Positions 15,186 to 23,574 of a stretch of 41,628 nt of DNA are shown here, piece after piece. A program made the translations under genes and the position numbers. The stretch spans positions 378-42,005 of the forward strand of contig NZ_JACJVR010000101.1 of the NCBI RefSeq assembly GCF_014212175.1, read 5' to 3'. The DNA comes from Cohnella xylanilytica. Lineage in GTDB: Bacteria > Bacillota > Bacilli > Paenibacillales > Paenibacillaceae. Position 1 is the first letter of the stretch; every line of letters starts with the position of its first letter. The notes under the pieces were generated by a model. It was not told where the DNA came from, did no database searches, and saw only the letters and a list, made by a program, of their open reading frames with translations.

Positions 15186-16436
15186 TTATTGGTTTAACGC
15201 CTTCTTCAGAGCAGCCAAGTTGTTGCGCATAATCCCGATATAATCCAGCCCGTTCTTCCGGTCTTCGTCGGTGAGGCCTTCCAACGGATTCAGCACGTCC
15301 GTTGCCGCTCCGATCTCGTCCGCGATCGTCCGGGCCACCTTCGGGTCGACAAGCGTCTCGAAGAAAATCGTCTTCACATCGCGCCGCTTCGCCTCCTTCA
15401 CGATGTCCGCCATCCGTTCGGGCGACGGCTCCTGATCCGGCGACAAGCCGGAGATCGGCACCTGCGTCAGGCCGTACGCCTTGGCCAAATAGCCGAACGC
15501 GGCGTGCTGGGTGACGAACTCCTTGCGCTTCGCGTCCTTGAGCCCGTCCCGGAACGCCTGGTCCAGCTCGCTCAGCTTGGCGTTGAACGCTTCGGCGTTG
15601 CTGGCGTAGTCGGCCGCATGCTCCGGATCGGCCTTGGCCAGGGCCGCCTCGATGTTCGAGACTTCCCGCTTGGCCAGGGACGGATCGAGCCAGACGTGCG
15701 GATCGAGCTCGTGGCCATGGTCATGATCGCGATCCTCCGCCCCTTCCGCTTCGTCGCCATGACCGTGATCGTCTTCCTCCTCGGCAACCCCTTCCTTCAG
15801 GGCGATGCCCTCGCTCGCCTTGACGACGATCCGATCGGCGTTGCCGGCGCTAGCCAGCGCCTTCTCCGCCCACCCTTCGACGATGCCGTTGTACACGAAC
15901 ACGTCGGCATCCGCGATCAGCGCCATGTCCTTGGCGCTGGGCTCCCAATCGTGCGGCTCCGCTCCCGCCGGCACGAGGGCGACGACGTCCGCGTTATCGC
16001 CGGCCACCTGCCGGCTGAACTCGTACATCGGGTAGAAGGTCGTCACGACCTTCAGCTTCGTCTCGGCCTCGCCGGAAGCTCCCGAGCTCGCGCCAGCTCC
16101 TTCGCCCATCCTTTCGGCCTTATCCCCGCTGCTCAGCTCGGAGGCTTCGGACCCCGCGCTTGCGGCCTTATCCCCGCTGCTCAGCCCGGAGGCTTCGGAC
16201 CCCGCACCGCCTCCCGTACCCGCGTTCGAACCGCACCCCGCCAGTAGCAAGGCGGCCGTCAAGGTCCAGATCGCCCCTATCGGCCCTCTCGCTCTTCTCG
16301 ACCTTTTCGACTCTCTTGACTCACTTGCCTCTCTTGCCCTTCTTGACTCTCTAGACTCTTTAGACTCCCTATACTCACTTGCCTCTCTTGACTCTCCTGA
16401 TCCTGCCGCCCGTTTCGCCGTCTTTATTGCCTGCAT
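15186..16436 (-). CDS. znuA: zinc ABC transporter substrate-binding lipoprotein
   Basis: The product has 416 residues from ATG 16436, behind AGGAGGAGG; no later in-frame start precedes the signal peptide. The cluster A-I fold begins near VVTTFYPMYEFSRQVAGD. Zinc ligands are expected from GAEPHDWEPS, the His/Asp/Glu-rich loop near residue 225, LDPHVWLDP and TQHAAFGYLAK. The lipobox LLLAGC places the lipidated Cys at residue 68. That is odd: about 50 residues of SRES-type charged repeats come before the hydrophobic segment, where 5-15 are normal. A second repeat, LSSGDKA, occurs twice after the Cys and is encoded by two dispersed motif copies. ZnuA captures zinc outside the cell for ZnuBC. Confidence 0.9.
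   Translation of the reverse strand: MQAIKTAKRAAGSGESREASEYRESKESRESRRAREASESRESKRSRRARGPIGAIWTLTAALLLAGCGSNAGTGGGAGSEASGLSSGDKAASAGSEASELSSGDKAERMGEGAGASSGASGEAETKLKVVTTFYPMYEFSRQVAGDNADVVALVPAGAEPHDWEPSAKDMALIADADVFVYNGIVEGWAEKALASAGNADRIVVKASEGIALKEGVAEEEDDHGHGDEAEGAEDRDHDHGHELDPHVWLDPSLAKREVSNIEAALAKADPEHAADYASNAEAFNAKLSELDQAFRDGLKDAKRKEFVTQHAAFGYLAKAYGLTQVPISGLSPDQEPSPERMADIVKEAKRRDVKTIFFETLVDPKVARTIADEIGAATDVLNPLEGLTDEDRKNGLDYIGIMRNNLAALKKALNQ
16117..16206 (+). repeat. 48 bp direct repeat with two dispersed motif copies in znuA
   Basis: TATCCCCGCTGCTCAG occurs at 16121-16136 and 16169-16184 inside a 48-base duplicated block. Both copies are on the plus strand, antisense to znuA. They encode the linker between the lipidated cysteine and the folded domain. 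Confidence 0.75.
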
Positions 16437-16521
16437 GTTCGTCTATTCCTCCTCCTAATGAGTCCAACTTGGATGGACTTGCTCTTGGACTGACCCGCCT
16501 CTATGTTTAACTCGATTTTTT

Positions 16522-16745
16522 ATGAACTCGTCTTTCGTTTATCCGACTATTTATAGACTCATCTTTTCGTTTTCCCGACTTTTTAAGGATTCGACTATTA
16601 TGGACTCGACTTTCGTTTATCCGACTATTTATAGGCTCATCTATTCGTTTACGCGACTTTATTTGCACTCGACTATTATGGTCTCGACTTTCGTTTTATC
16701 CGACTTTTAGTACCCGCCTTCGTTTTACTCGACTTTATTTACCCA
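16522..16745. repeat. 78 bp tandem repeat between znuB and znuA
   Basis: Units start at 16522, 16600 and 16678, exactly 78 bases apart; the third is partial and more diverged. Each unit contains sub-repeats of the form ACTCGACTTTCGTTTATCCG. The stretch is much richer in A and T than its surroundings. The 354-base gap 16437-16790 holds no credible gene: a 62-codon frame follows the repeat but has no ribosome binding site. Confidence 0.85.
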
Positions 16746-16790
16746 GCGTTGCATTGACCCGGCATCTCATATCCTCAAAAATCCGTCCAC

Positions 16791-17747
16791 TCAATGAATC
16801 GACGTTCCCTTCGGCCAGCGGGGGATCGACTCTCCCGTAATCTCGGCGGTCTCGGCGGTCCCGGCGGTCTCAGCGAGCCAAGCCGACTTAGCCGCCTCCC
16901 CCGCCCCCTCTGCCCGTCCGCGCACGCGGCCGCGCCTCTTGCTCGCCCTGACCGCGATCTTCTTCGCGAAGAGGCCGACGATCAATACGAGCAGCAGCGA
17001 GAGCGCGATCGTCCCGCCCGGCGGCGTGCTGAGCCGATACGAAGCCGTCAGCCCGGCGAAGACGCCGGAGACGCCGACGGCGGCCGCGATCCAGAGCGCC
17101 GCCGCGAAGCTTGGCGCGATCCGGATCGCCAGCGCCGCCGGCAGGACGATCAGCGCCGAGACGAGCAGCACGCCGACGATCGGCATCGCGGCGGCCACGA
17201 TCATGCCGGTCGCCACGCTGAACGCCATCGACAGAGCCGATACCGGCAAGCCGTTCGTCCGGGCCGTCTCCTCGTCGAACGCCATCTGGTACAGCGGACG
17301 CCGCAGCAGCCAGAAAAACAGCGCTCCCGCGACGGCCACGCAGAACATCAGGACCAGCTCCGAGCGGCCTACCGCGACGACCGAGCCGAACAAGTACGAC
17401 GAGAAGCTTCGGTTCGCGCTCGGGCTCAGGCTCATCAGAATGACGGCGGTCGACAGCCCTCCCACCATGATGATGGCGACGGACACGTCGCTATACGTCT
17501 TGTACGTCCGGCGGACGTACTCCACCGCGATCGCTCCGAGGATGGCCACGACGAAGCCGGCGATCGTCGGATGTACATACAGATAGGCGCCCGCGGCGAT
17601 GCCCGCGAGCGAGACGTGCGACAGCATATCCGCCATCAGGGCTTGCCGCCTCAGCATCAAGTAGACGCCCAGCACCGACGCGACGACCGCTACGAGCGCG
17701 CCGGCGCAAAATGCCCGCTGCATGAAGTCGTATCGCAGCATCTCCAT
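16791..17747 (-). CDS. znuB: zinc ABC transporter permease
   Basis: The product has 318 residues. ATG 17747 follows GGAGG by 7 bases and lies inside the end of znuC (58-base overlap); ATG 17741 is an alternative. It has about 8 membrane helices and the ABC-3 family blocks LMLRRQALMADMLSHVSLAG and MAFDEETARTNGLPV. After the last helix (LIVGLFAKKIAVR) it carries an unusual low-complexity tail of about 45 residues, encoded in part by 9-base repeats (AETAGTAETAE). It forms the membrane channel for zinc with ZnuC and ZnuA. Confidence 0.88.
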   Translation of the reverse strand: MEMLRYDFMQRAFCAGALVAVVASVLGVYLMLRRQALMADMLSHVSLAGIAAGAYLYVHPTIAGFVVAILGAIAVEYVRRTYKTYSDVSVAIIMVGGLSTAVILMSLSPSANRSFSSYLFGSVVAVGRSELVLMFCVAVAGALFFWLLRRPLYQMAFDEETARTNGLPVSALSMAFSVATGMIVAAAMPIVGVLLVSALIVLPAALAIRIAPSFAAALWIAAAVGVSGVFAGLTASYRLSTPPGGTIALSLLLVLIVGLFAKKIAVRASKRRGRVRGRAEGAGEAAKSAWLAETAGTAETAEITGESIPRWPKGTSIH

Positions 17748-18400
17748 CCCCCGTCCTCCTTCCTCTCCAGTTCCACGACTCGGTCCAGATAAGGCCGAAC
17801 CTCCGTCAGGCCGTGCGTGACCATCAGCACCGTCCGCCCGTTCTCCCGGACTTCGCGATGCATGAGCTCGTAGAAGCCGTACCGGTTCTCCTCGTCCATC
17901 CCGGTCGTCGGTTCGTCCAGCGCGAGCAGCTTCGGGTCCATGGCGAGCGCCCGCGCGATGCAGACGCGCTGCTTCTGCCCTCCCGACAGCTCGCCGATCC
18001 GGCGGCCGCGGAGGTTCCACATCCCCACCTGCCGAAGCGCCTCCTCCGTCCGCTCGCGGTCCTCCTTCGTCGTTCTCCGAAGCCACGAGCCCCGGGCGAA
18101 TCGGCCCGAACGGACGAACTCCTCCGCCGTGCTCGGGAACCCGCCGTTGAACGCCGCGATCTGCTGCGGCACGTACCCGACGGAGCGGCCGCGCCCTTCG
18201 TTCCGTTCGCCCGGCCAGCGCACCTCGCCCGTCCACGGCTTCAGAAGCCCGAGCAGCAGCTTGAGCAGCGTCGTCTTCGAAGCCCCGTTCGGCCCGGTCA
18301 GCGCGACGAACTCCCCCTGCAGGAGGTCGAGATTGGCATCGACCAGGCACGGAGCGTCCGAGTAGCCGAACGTCACTTCCTTCATGGACGCCAGCAACAT
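17690..18400 (-). CDS. znuC: zinc ABC transporter ATP-binding protein
   Basis: The product has 236 residues from ATG 18400, behind GGGGAGGAA. The Walker A motif is GPNGASKTT, with Ser at the position that is usually Gly; I recall the same variant from AdcC/ZnuC proteins of Firmicutes. The signature is LSGGQKQR and Walker B is LLALDEPTTGMD. VGYVPQQ is the Q-loop. The gene end overlaps znuB. It powers zinc import. Zur boxes lie directly upstream. Confidence 0.88.
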   Translation of the reverse strand: MLLASMKEVTFGYSDAPCLVDANLDLLQGEFVALTGPNGASKTTLLKLLLGLLKPWTGEVRWPGERNEGRGRSVGYVPQQIAAFNGGFPSTAEEFVRSGRFARGSWLRRTTKEDRERTEEALRQVGMWNLRGRRIGELSGGQKQRVCIARALAMDPKLLALDEPTTGMDEENRYGFYELMHREVRENGRTVLMVTHGLTEVRPYLDRVVELERKEDGGWRCCDTTSCSGHFAPARS

Positions 18401-18427
18401 TCGCGTTCCTCCCCCGACGTTCAATAT

Positions 18428-18442
18428 ATGTAATTATTACGA
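18428..18442. promoter_or_regulatory. Zur box 1 upstream of znuC
   Basis: The minus strand reads TCGTAATAATTACAT, identical in its 15 bases to the box before zagA. It is 28 bases upstream of the znuC start. Confidence 0.82.
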
Positions 18443-18502
18443 TTAGAAAACGAGTCGTTACCGCGACAAATCCCTTATTGCCGCCCAAGCCCTTTCGTTT
18501 AA

Positions 18503-18517
18503 TCGTAATTATTACGT
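18503..18517. promoter_or_regulatory. Zur box 2 between zur and znuC
   Basis: TCGTAATTATTACGT is the closest match in the window to the Zur operator, differing only at the last base. It lies about 75 bases upstream of box 1, so Zur could bind both sites. Confidence 0.85.
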
Positions 18518-18589
18518 ATTAACAGTGTAGCAACGGATGTCTCGTACGTCAACGCCCATCTTCCGCCGAGCCGCCCGATATAACCGAAA

Positions 18590-18633
18590 ATCCCGCTCGA
18601 AGCCGGGCGATGGCAAGCCGGCAGGAGCGGGAT
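18590..18633 (-). terminator. candidate terminator of zur
   Basis: ATCCCGCTC pairs with GAGCGGGAT; the intervening 26 bases hold a nested GCCGG/CCGGC stem. The minus strand then reads TTTTCGG. This is a weak U-tract. Confidence 0.6.
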
Positions 18634-18696
18634 CGGCGGCGAGGCCGCAGGACTCTCTCGATGCGCCGCAAGCGCGATTCCAAGGCCTCGGCGAAC

Positions 18697-19149
18697 TTAC
18701 TCCGCGCTCGTGACCGCGGCCGCTTCCTTCTGGCATTCTTCGCAGATGCCGTAAATCTCGAAGCGGTGGTTCACGATTTTGTAGCGGCCGGGCAAATCGA
18801 GCGATTCCTTCATCGGACAGAAGTCGAAGGTCAGCGTCTTCTCGCAATTCATGCAGATCAGGTGATGGTGGTGGTGATCCAGGCAGGAAGCCTTGAACTT
18901 CAAACCGCCTTCCATGAAGTAAAACTGCTCCAGGACGCCCATCTCGCTCAGCATCCTCAAGTTGCGGTACACGGTATCGAAGCTGACGCTCGGGTATTTG
19001 GCGGTCAGCTGGTCGTAGACGTCCTTGGGCGACAAGTAGCTGTCCGTAGCGGAGAAAATCTGGGCGAGCGTCCGTCGCTGGTCGGTAATCCGCCAGCCGT
19101 TGCGGGCCATCATCGCCAGCATCTCCTGCGCTTTGTTCGAATCCGCCAT
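18697..19149 (-). CDS. zur: zinc uptake regulator Zur
   Basis: The product has 150 residues from ATG 19149, behind GGGAGGAA. It is a Fur-family protein with the winged helix ending in SVSFDTVYRNLRMLSEMG. The five-histidine run near residue 93, the adjacent CMNC, and CEEC near the C-terminus make up the metal sites. The SFDTVYRNL block and the HHHHHLIC context match B. subtilis Zur rather than Fur (second copy at 9389) or PerR. It lies just upstream of znuCB and near four Zur boxes, so it controls the zinc block. Confidence 0.88.
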   Translation of the reverse strand: MADSNKAQEMLAMMARNGWRITDQRRTLAQIFSATDSYLSPKDVYDQLTAKYPSVSFDTVYRNLRMLSEMGVLEQFYFMEGGLKFKASCLDHHHHHLICMNCEKTLTFDFCPMKESLDLPGRYKIVNHRFEIYGICEECQKEAAAVTSAE

Positions 19150-19269
19150 GGCAATTCCTCCCCTCATCCTGGAGTCGGATCGACGGCTTGCTCCCGATCG
19201 GGCTCGCGGCCGTCCAAGGCCGGAGCTTCGCATAAGCTAATAATAGCAGGAATCTTTCCGATCCGACAA

Positions 19270-19287
19270 GGCGCGGGGCCCCGCGCC
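19270..19287. terminator. perfect GC palindrome after MFS gene
   Basis: GGCGCGGGGCCCCGCGCC is an 18-base perfect inverted repeat, immediately after the MFS stop. There is no T-run, so it may act as a weak terminator or mRNA-end stabiliser. Confidence 0.45.
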
Positions 19288-20505
19288 TTACGCCGCGTCC
19301 CGGCGCACCGGGGCCGAACGGGAGAAGCGAACCCGGTGGACGGCCCAGACGAGGAACCCGAACAGCATCGCGCCGCCTCCCGACAGGCAGACGCCTCTCC
19401 ATCCCCACTCGTGCCAAGCGAAGCTGCCCAGAGAAGAGCCGACCGCCCCTCCGAGGAAGGTCGTCACCATCTGAACGGTGTTGAGGCGGCTCCGCGCGGG
19501 CGGATCGAGCGCGTAGATTCTCGTCTGGTTGGCGACCTGCGTCCCTTGCACGCCGAGATCGAGCAGCACGACGCCCGCGATCAGCGCCGCGAGAGAGCCG
19601 CCGAGCGCTCCGAACAGAAGCCAGGACAGCAGGTTGAGCGCGAGGAGGACGCCGATGATCCGCGAGATCCGGAAGCGGTCGGCGAGCCGCCCGACGAGCG
19701 GGGCGCCCAGCGCGCCCGCGGCTCCGATCAGCCCGAACAGCCCCGCGACCTGGCTGCTGTAGCGGTAGGGCTCTCCCTCCAGATAGAACGACAGCGCCGT
19801 CCAGAAGATGCTGAACGCCGCGAAGTTGGCCGCCCCGATCAGCGCCGACTCGCGCAGAACGGCGTGCCTTCGCACGAGGCCGAACATCGAGCCGAGCAGC
19901 TGCCCGTATCCGAGCGTCTGAGACGGCACGTTCTTCGGCAGCTTCATCCGCAGCAGCGCGAGCAGGACGAGCATCGCCGCAGCGGCGATCCCGTACATGA
20001 CGCGCCAGCCCCAGGTGCCTCCGATGAGGCCCGATACCGTTCGCGTCAGCAGAATGCCGAGCAGCAGGCCGCTCGTCACCGTGCCGACGGCCTTGCCCTG
20101 CCCGCCGGGAGCGGCCAAGGTGGCCGCAAGCGGAATCAACACCTGCGGCACGATCGTCGTCAGCCCGACGGCGACGCTGGCGGCGTACATCCAGATCAGG
20201 TTGGGCGCCGCCGCGACCCCGATCAGGGAGACGCAGACGAGCGCCAGCAGGACGGAGATCAGCCCTCTCCGTTCCTTGATGTCTCCCAGCGGCACGAACA
20301 GGAACATGCCCGCCGCGTAGCCGATCTGGGTGCACGTCGAGATCACCCCCGCCTCGTCCGGCCCGACGCCGAACGAGCGCCCGATATCCGCGAGCAGCGG
20401 CTGGTTGTAATACAGGTTGGCCACCGTCATGCCGGCGGAGAAGGCCATCAGCAGCAGCATGCCCCGCGACAGTCCGGCTTGTCTCTCTTGGACTCCATCC
20501 TTCAT
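19288..20505 (-). CDS. MFS transporter (YnfM/arabinose-efflux type)
   Basis: The product has 405 residues from ATG 20505. It has twelve hydrophobic segments and an MFS loop 2-3 motif, FVPLGDIKERRGLI. The block MTVANLYYNQPLLADIGRSFGV is typical of the YnfM-like subgroup of the 12-helix drug-efflux families. It lies upstream of zur on the same strand but ends in its own palindrome, and no link to zinc is visible. The substrate is unknown. Confidence 0.82.
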   Translation of the reverse strand: MKDGVQERQAGLSRGMLLLMAFSAGMTVANLYYNQPLLADIGRSFGVGPDEAGVISTCTQIGYAAGMFLFVPLGDIKERRGLISVLLALVCVSLIGVAAAPNLIWMYAASVAVGLTTIVPQVLIPLAATLAAPGGQGKAVGTVTSGLLLGILLTRTVSGLIGGTWGWRVMYGIAAAAMLVLLALLRMKLPKNVPSQTLGYGQLLGSMFGLVRRHAVLRESALIGAANFAAFSIFWTALSFYLEGEPYRYSSQVAGLFGLIGAAGALGAPLVGRLADRFRISRIIGVLLALNLLSWLLFGALGGSLAALIAGVVLLDLGVQGTQVANQTRIYALDPPARSRLNTVQMVTTFLGGAVGSSLGSFAWHEWGWRGVCLSGGGAMLFGFLVWAVHRVRFSRSAPVRRDAA

Positions 20506-20620
20506 TTTCTACGGTTCCCTCACTCGTCGTTCAGCGATGTCAAAACTTGCTCTATTGTACCATGGAGAGGGTCGGAAGCCGCCGATATTTTTCATGTGTC
20601 GAACGAATGAGTCGCCCGGG

Positions 20621-21403
20621 TCAGGAGCCCGTCGACCGGTAATGCCGCACGCCGATCAGCCAGACCGCCAGGCACGGCAGCAGGAACAGGACGCCCGCGA
20701 GGGGCATCGCCATGTACCCGGCGGGGTGGCCGTGCGCCCTCCCGAGCACGTAGAGCAAGGGCAGGTAGTTGACGCACCCGAACGGGATGACGAACGTGAA
20801 GAAGACGGTGACCCATTTTTTATAGATATCCAGCGGATATTGCGCCATCTCCCGCCCGCCGTCCGTGAAGATGTTCCCGATCTCCAGCCCCTGGACGGTC
20901 CAGAAGCAGAGCGTGGCGAAGAGCATGTAGATCCCCGTGAAAATAAGCACGCCGCACGCGACCATAAGCGCGAGCGTGACCGCTCTCGGCGCGTTCCAGT
21001 CGATAGGCAGCTTCGCCAGCGCCCAGACGAGGACGATCGCGCTCTGCAGCAGACGGCCGAACCGGGTGAACTCGAATTGCGAGCCGAGCACCTGGAGCGC
21101 CGTGCTGCGCGGGCGGACGAGCAGGCGGTCGAAGCCTCCGCTTGCGATCAGCCCGGAGAACATGTCGAAGCCTCGGGCGAAGCATTCGCTCAGCGAGAAC
21201 GCCAGGTGGATGACCGCGAAGACGAGCGCCGCCTCGTAGAACGTCCAGCCGCGGAGCTCGCCGAACCGCTCGAACATCAGGTACATTCCGGCGAAGACCG
21301 AGAACGGAATGAAGAACTGGCCGAACGTCAGCAGCCAGAACGACGCCCGGTATTGCAGTTGGGACTTGAACAAGATCGACAAGTATTTGAAGTAGAGAAC
21401 CAT
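20621..21403 (-). CDS. ABC-2 family permease (COG3694), subunit 2
   Basis: The product has 260 residues from ATG 21403, behind AAGGAGG, with six predicted membrane helices. The block FDRLLVRPRSTALQVLGS is characteristic of the COG3694 permeases, which pair with COG4587 permeases and a COG4586 ATPase. It is the third gene of the exporter operon, 7 bases after its partner. The substrate is not known. Confidence 0.82.
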   Translation of the reverse strand: MVLYFKYLSILFKSQLQYRASFWLLTFGQFFIPFSVFAGMYLMFERFGELRGWTFYEAALVFAVIHLAFSLSECFARGFDMFSGLIASGGFDRLLVRPRSTALQVLGSQFEFTRFGRLLQSAIVLVWALAKLPIDWNAPRAVTLALMVACGVLIFTGIYMLFATLCFWTVQGLEIGNIFTDGGREMAQYPLDIYKKWVTVFFTFVIPFGCVNYLPLLYVLGRAHGHPAGYMAMPLAGVLFLLPCLAVWLIGVRHYRSTGS

Positions 21404-21410
21404 GGCTCGA

Positions 21411-22214
21411 TCAGCCTCCTTGTACGACGATTCGCCGCAGCGCTCTTCGCAGGGTCCAAGCGCCGGCCGCCGTCAGCGCCGCGATCCAGACGAGCTGCGC
21501 CGCGATGCCCCATAAGGCTTCGCCGGCCGGGATGTCGCCGCTGTAGACGCGGAACGGGAAGTCCGCCGTCCAGCGGAACGGCAGGAAGCCGGCGACCGTC
21601 TGCAGCCAATGAGGCATAAGCGGGACGGGGATGATCATGCCGGCGAAGAATTCGCCCGCCACGGAGATCATAAGCGTCGAGCCGACCGGCGACAGCGTCC
21701 AGAAGACGGAGATGTAGATGAACATCGAGACGCCGACGACGACCAGGAGGCCGAGCGCAAGGGCGGCCAGGAACAGGACGAACGCCTCGGGACTCGCGGG
21801 CGGACTCAGCCGGAAGGGCTTCGGCAGGAAGAAGACGATAAGCAGAATCGGGAAGCAGCGCAGCGTCGCGCTCGACAGGCGCTGGCCGAGCAGCTTCGCG
21901 TACCAGAACGAATAGAGGCCGCACGGCCGGCACAACTCGTAGGCGACGTTGCCGCTCGTGATGAGCTGGAAGATCTCGTTGTCGCGGAACCACAGCATAA
22001 TGAGCGAGAGGAAGATCTGCTGCAGCCAAACATAGGAGACGAGGCGGTCCAGAGGCATCGGGGGCTCCGCCGCGCTCCCGCTATAGAAGGCTTGGAAGAT
22101 CATGAGGAAGATCATTCCGAAGAACAGCTGAGTGGCGATGCCGGCGATAGCGGCCGAGCGGTACTGCATCCCGAGGATGAACCGCAGCTTCCAGACGGAC
22201 AGATACGGCCTCAT
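21411..22214 (-). CDS. ABC-2 family permease (COG4587), subunit 1
   Basis: The product has 267 residues with six membrane helices. The block NVAYELCRPCGLYSFWYAK mirrors the LLVRP segment of the partner permease. Its start overlaps the ATPase stop by 4 bases (ATGA). The two permeases should form a heterodimer. Confidence 0.82.
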   Translation of the reverse strand: MRPYLSVWKLRFILGMQYRSAAIAGIATQLFFGMIFLMIFQAFYSGSAAEPPMPLDRLVSYVWLQQIFLSLIMLWFRDNEIFQLITSGNVAYELCRPCGLYSFWYAKLLGQRLSSATLRCFPILLIVFFLPKPFRLSPPASPEAFVLFLAALALGLLVVVGVSMFIYISVFWTLSPVGSTLMISVAGEFFAGMIIPVPLMPHWLQTVAGFLPFRWTADFPFRVYSGDIPAGEALWGIAAQLVWIAALTAAGAWTLRRALRRIVVQGG

Positions 22215-23194
22215 ATCCGATGCTCCCGGTACAGCTCGACGATCAGCTCCTCCACCGGCTTCGCCTCGATCGCGACGTCGAGCAGCTCGGCTTGCTCGGA
22301 CAGCCGCGACAGCACGTCCGCGATCCGCGTCTTCCCGGTGTCGACGCGGAACACCGCCCGCTCCGGCGACCAGGAGACCGATTCGGCCCCTTCGACGACG
22401 AGCGGGCCCTGGCCCGAGCCTCCCCGATAGTCGACCGTGACCGTGCGCTCCGTCCCGAACCTGCCCCTAAGCTGCTGCAGCGTTCCGTCGTAGAGCAGCG
22501 TTCCTTTGCCGATCAGCAGGATCCGGTCCGCCAGCGCTTCGATGTCGCTCATATCGTGCGTGGTGAGGATCACCGTGACTCCCTTCTCGCGGTTGATCGT
22601 CCGGATGAAGTCGCGGACGGCGAGCTTGCTGACCGCGTCCAGGCCGATCGTCGGCTCGTCCAGGAACAGGACGCTCGGCCCGTGCAGCAGCGACGCGGCG
22701 ATCTCGCACCGCATCCGCTGGCCGAGGCTGAGCTGCCTGACCGGCGTCTCGAGCAGGCCGCCCAGGTCCAGCGTCTCCGTCAGCAGCGCCAGATTGCGCC
22801 GGTATTCGTCCGGCGGAATGCGGTAGATGTCCTTCAGCAGCTGGAAGGAGTCGATGACGGGCACGTCCCACCAGAGCTGGGAGCGCTGGCCGAACACGAC
22901 CCCGATATGGCCGACGTAGGCGGTTCTCTCCTTCCAAGGCGTATAGCCTTTGATCGTGCAGGAGCCGCGATCCGGCACCAGAATGCCGCTCATCACCTTG
23001 ATGCTCGTCGACTTGCCCGCTCCGTTCGGACCGATGTAGCCGACGATCTCGCCCTCTCCGATCGAGAATGTGATATCCTTGAGCGCTTCGACGACCGTAT
23101 GCTCGCGGAAGATCAGCGATTTGGCGGCCTGACGCAGCCCCGCGGCGCGCCGGGCCACCTTGAACGACTTGCTGATTCCTTGCAATGAGATCAA
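22211..23194 (-). CDS. ABC exporter ATP-binding protein (COG4586)
   Basis: The product has 327 residues, probably from TTG 23194, which follows AAGGAGGAG by 6 bases; no suitable ATG exists. Walker A is GPNGAGKST, the family insert is FGQRSQLWWDVP, the signature is LSLGQRMR and Walker B is VLFLDEPTIGLD. A C-terminal regulatory extension of about 90 residues follows. The gene heads a three-gene operon with both permeases. Confidence 0.87.
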   Translation of the reverse strand: MISLQGISKSFKVARRAAGLRQAAKSLIFREHTVVEALKDITFSIGEGEIVGYIGPNGAGKSTSIKVMSGILVPDRGSCTIKGYTPWKERTAYVGHIGVVFGQRSQLWWDVPVIDSFQLLKDIYRIPPDEYRRNLALLTETLDLGGLLETPVRQLSLGQRMRCEIAASLLHGPSVLFLDEPTIGLDAVSKLAVRDFIRTINREKGVTVILTTHDMSDIEALADRILLIGKGTLLYDGTLQQLRGRFGTERTVTVDYRGGSGQGPLVVEGAESVSWSPERAVFRVDTGKTRIADVLSRLSEQAELLDVAIEAKPVEELIVELYREHRI

Positions 23195-23339
23195 ACCATT
23201 CTCCTCCTTTTTTGAGATGCTGAAAAAATATATCCAAAATTCGCCCAAAAGTATAGACTTATATTCATCCTTCGGTTATACTAATATTATAGATGGCGAG
23301 GACATCTATCTTTTCTTCAAAACTGTCTAAAACAGCCAA

Positions 23340-23364
23340 CCGACACCTACGTGTCGGTTTTTTT
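23340..23364 (+). terminator. intrinsic terminator upstream of acyltransferase gene
   Basis: CCGACAC and GTGTCGG pair across CTAC, followed by TTTTTTT. No plus-strand gene ends before it, so it may end a short leader or small RNA starting after about 23280, or be a relic. Confidence 0.7.
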
Positions 23365-23574
23365 GTTGCTATTAGCCCGCTGATACCACATAAAAAAGAA
23401 GCCGCCCAAAGGCCGCCCCGTCCTCTCGATCCAACTCGTCTCCCGGCTTCGCCGTCTTCGTGTAGCCCCCCTGTATCCCGCGGGCCTTCCCGCGCGGATA
23501 ACCTTCCCGTTTACCCCAATCTGTTCGTATGTTACCATTTAGCTAAAAATATCCAAGATAGGAGAGTGGAAGGT

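Noticed and set aside
16522..16710. 62-codon frame with a 26-residue repeat
   Set aside because: The period is simply the 78-base DNA repeat (divisible by three); no ribosome binding site and no sensible protein features.
17690..17747. Frameshift joining znuC and znuB
   Set aside because: Both genes have complete domains and znuB has its own GGAGG-preceded ATG; the 58-base overlap is unusual but needs no frameshift.
18610..20610. Long plus-strand open frame (666 codons) over zur and the MFS gene
   Set aside because: It is antisense to two clear genes, rich in Arg, Gln and His, and has no ribosome binding site; a GC-driven shadow.
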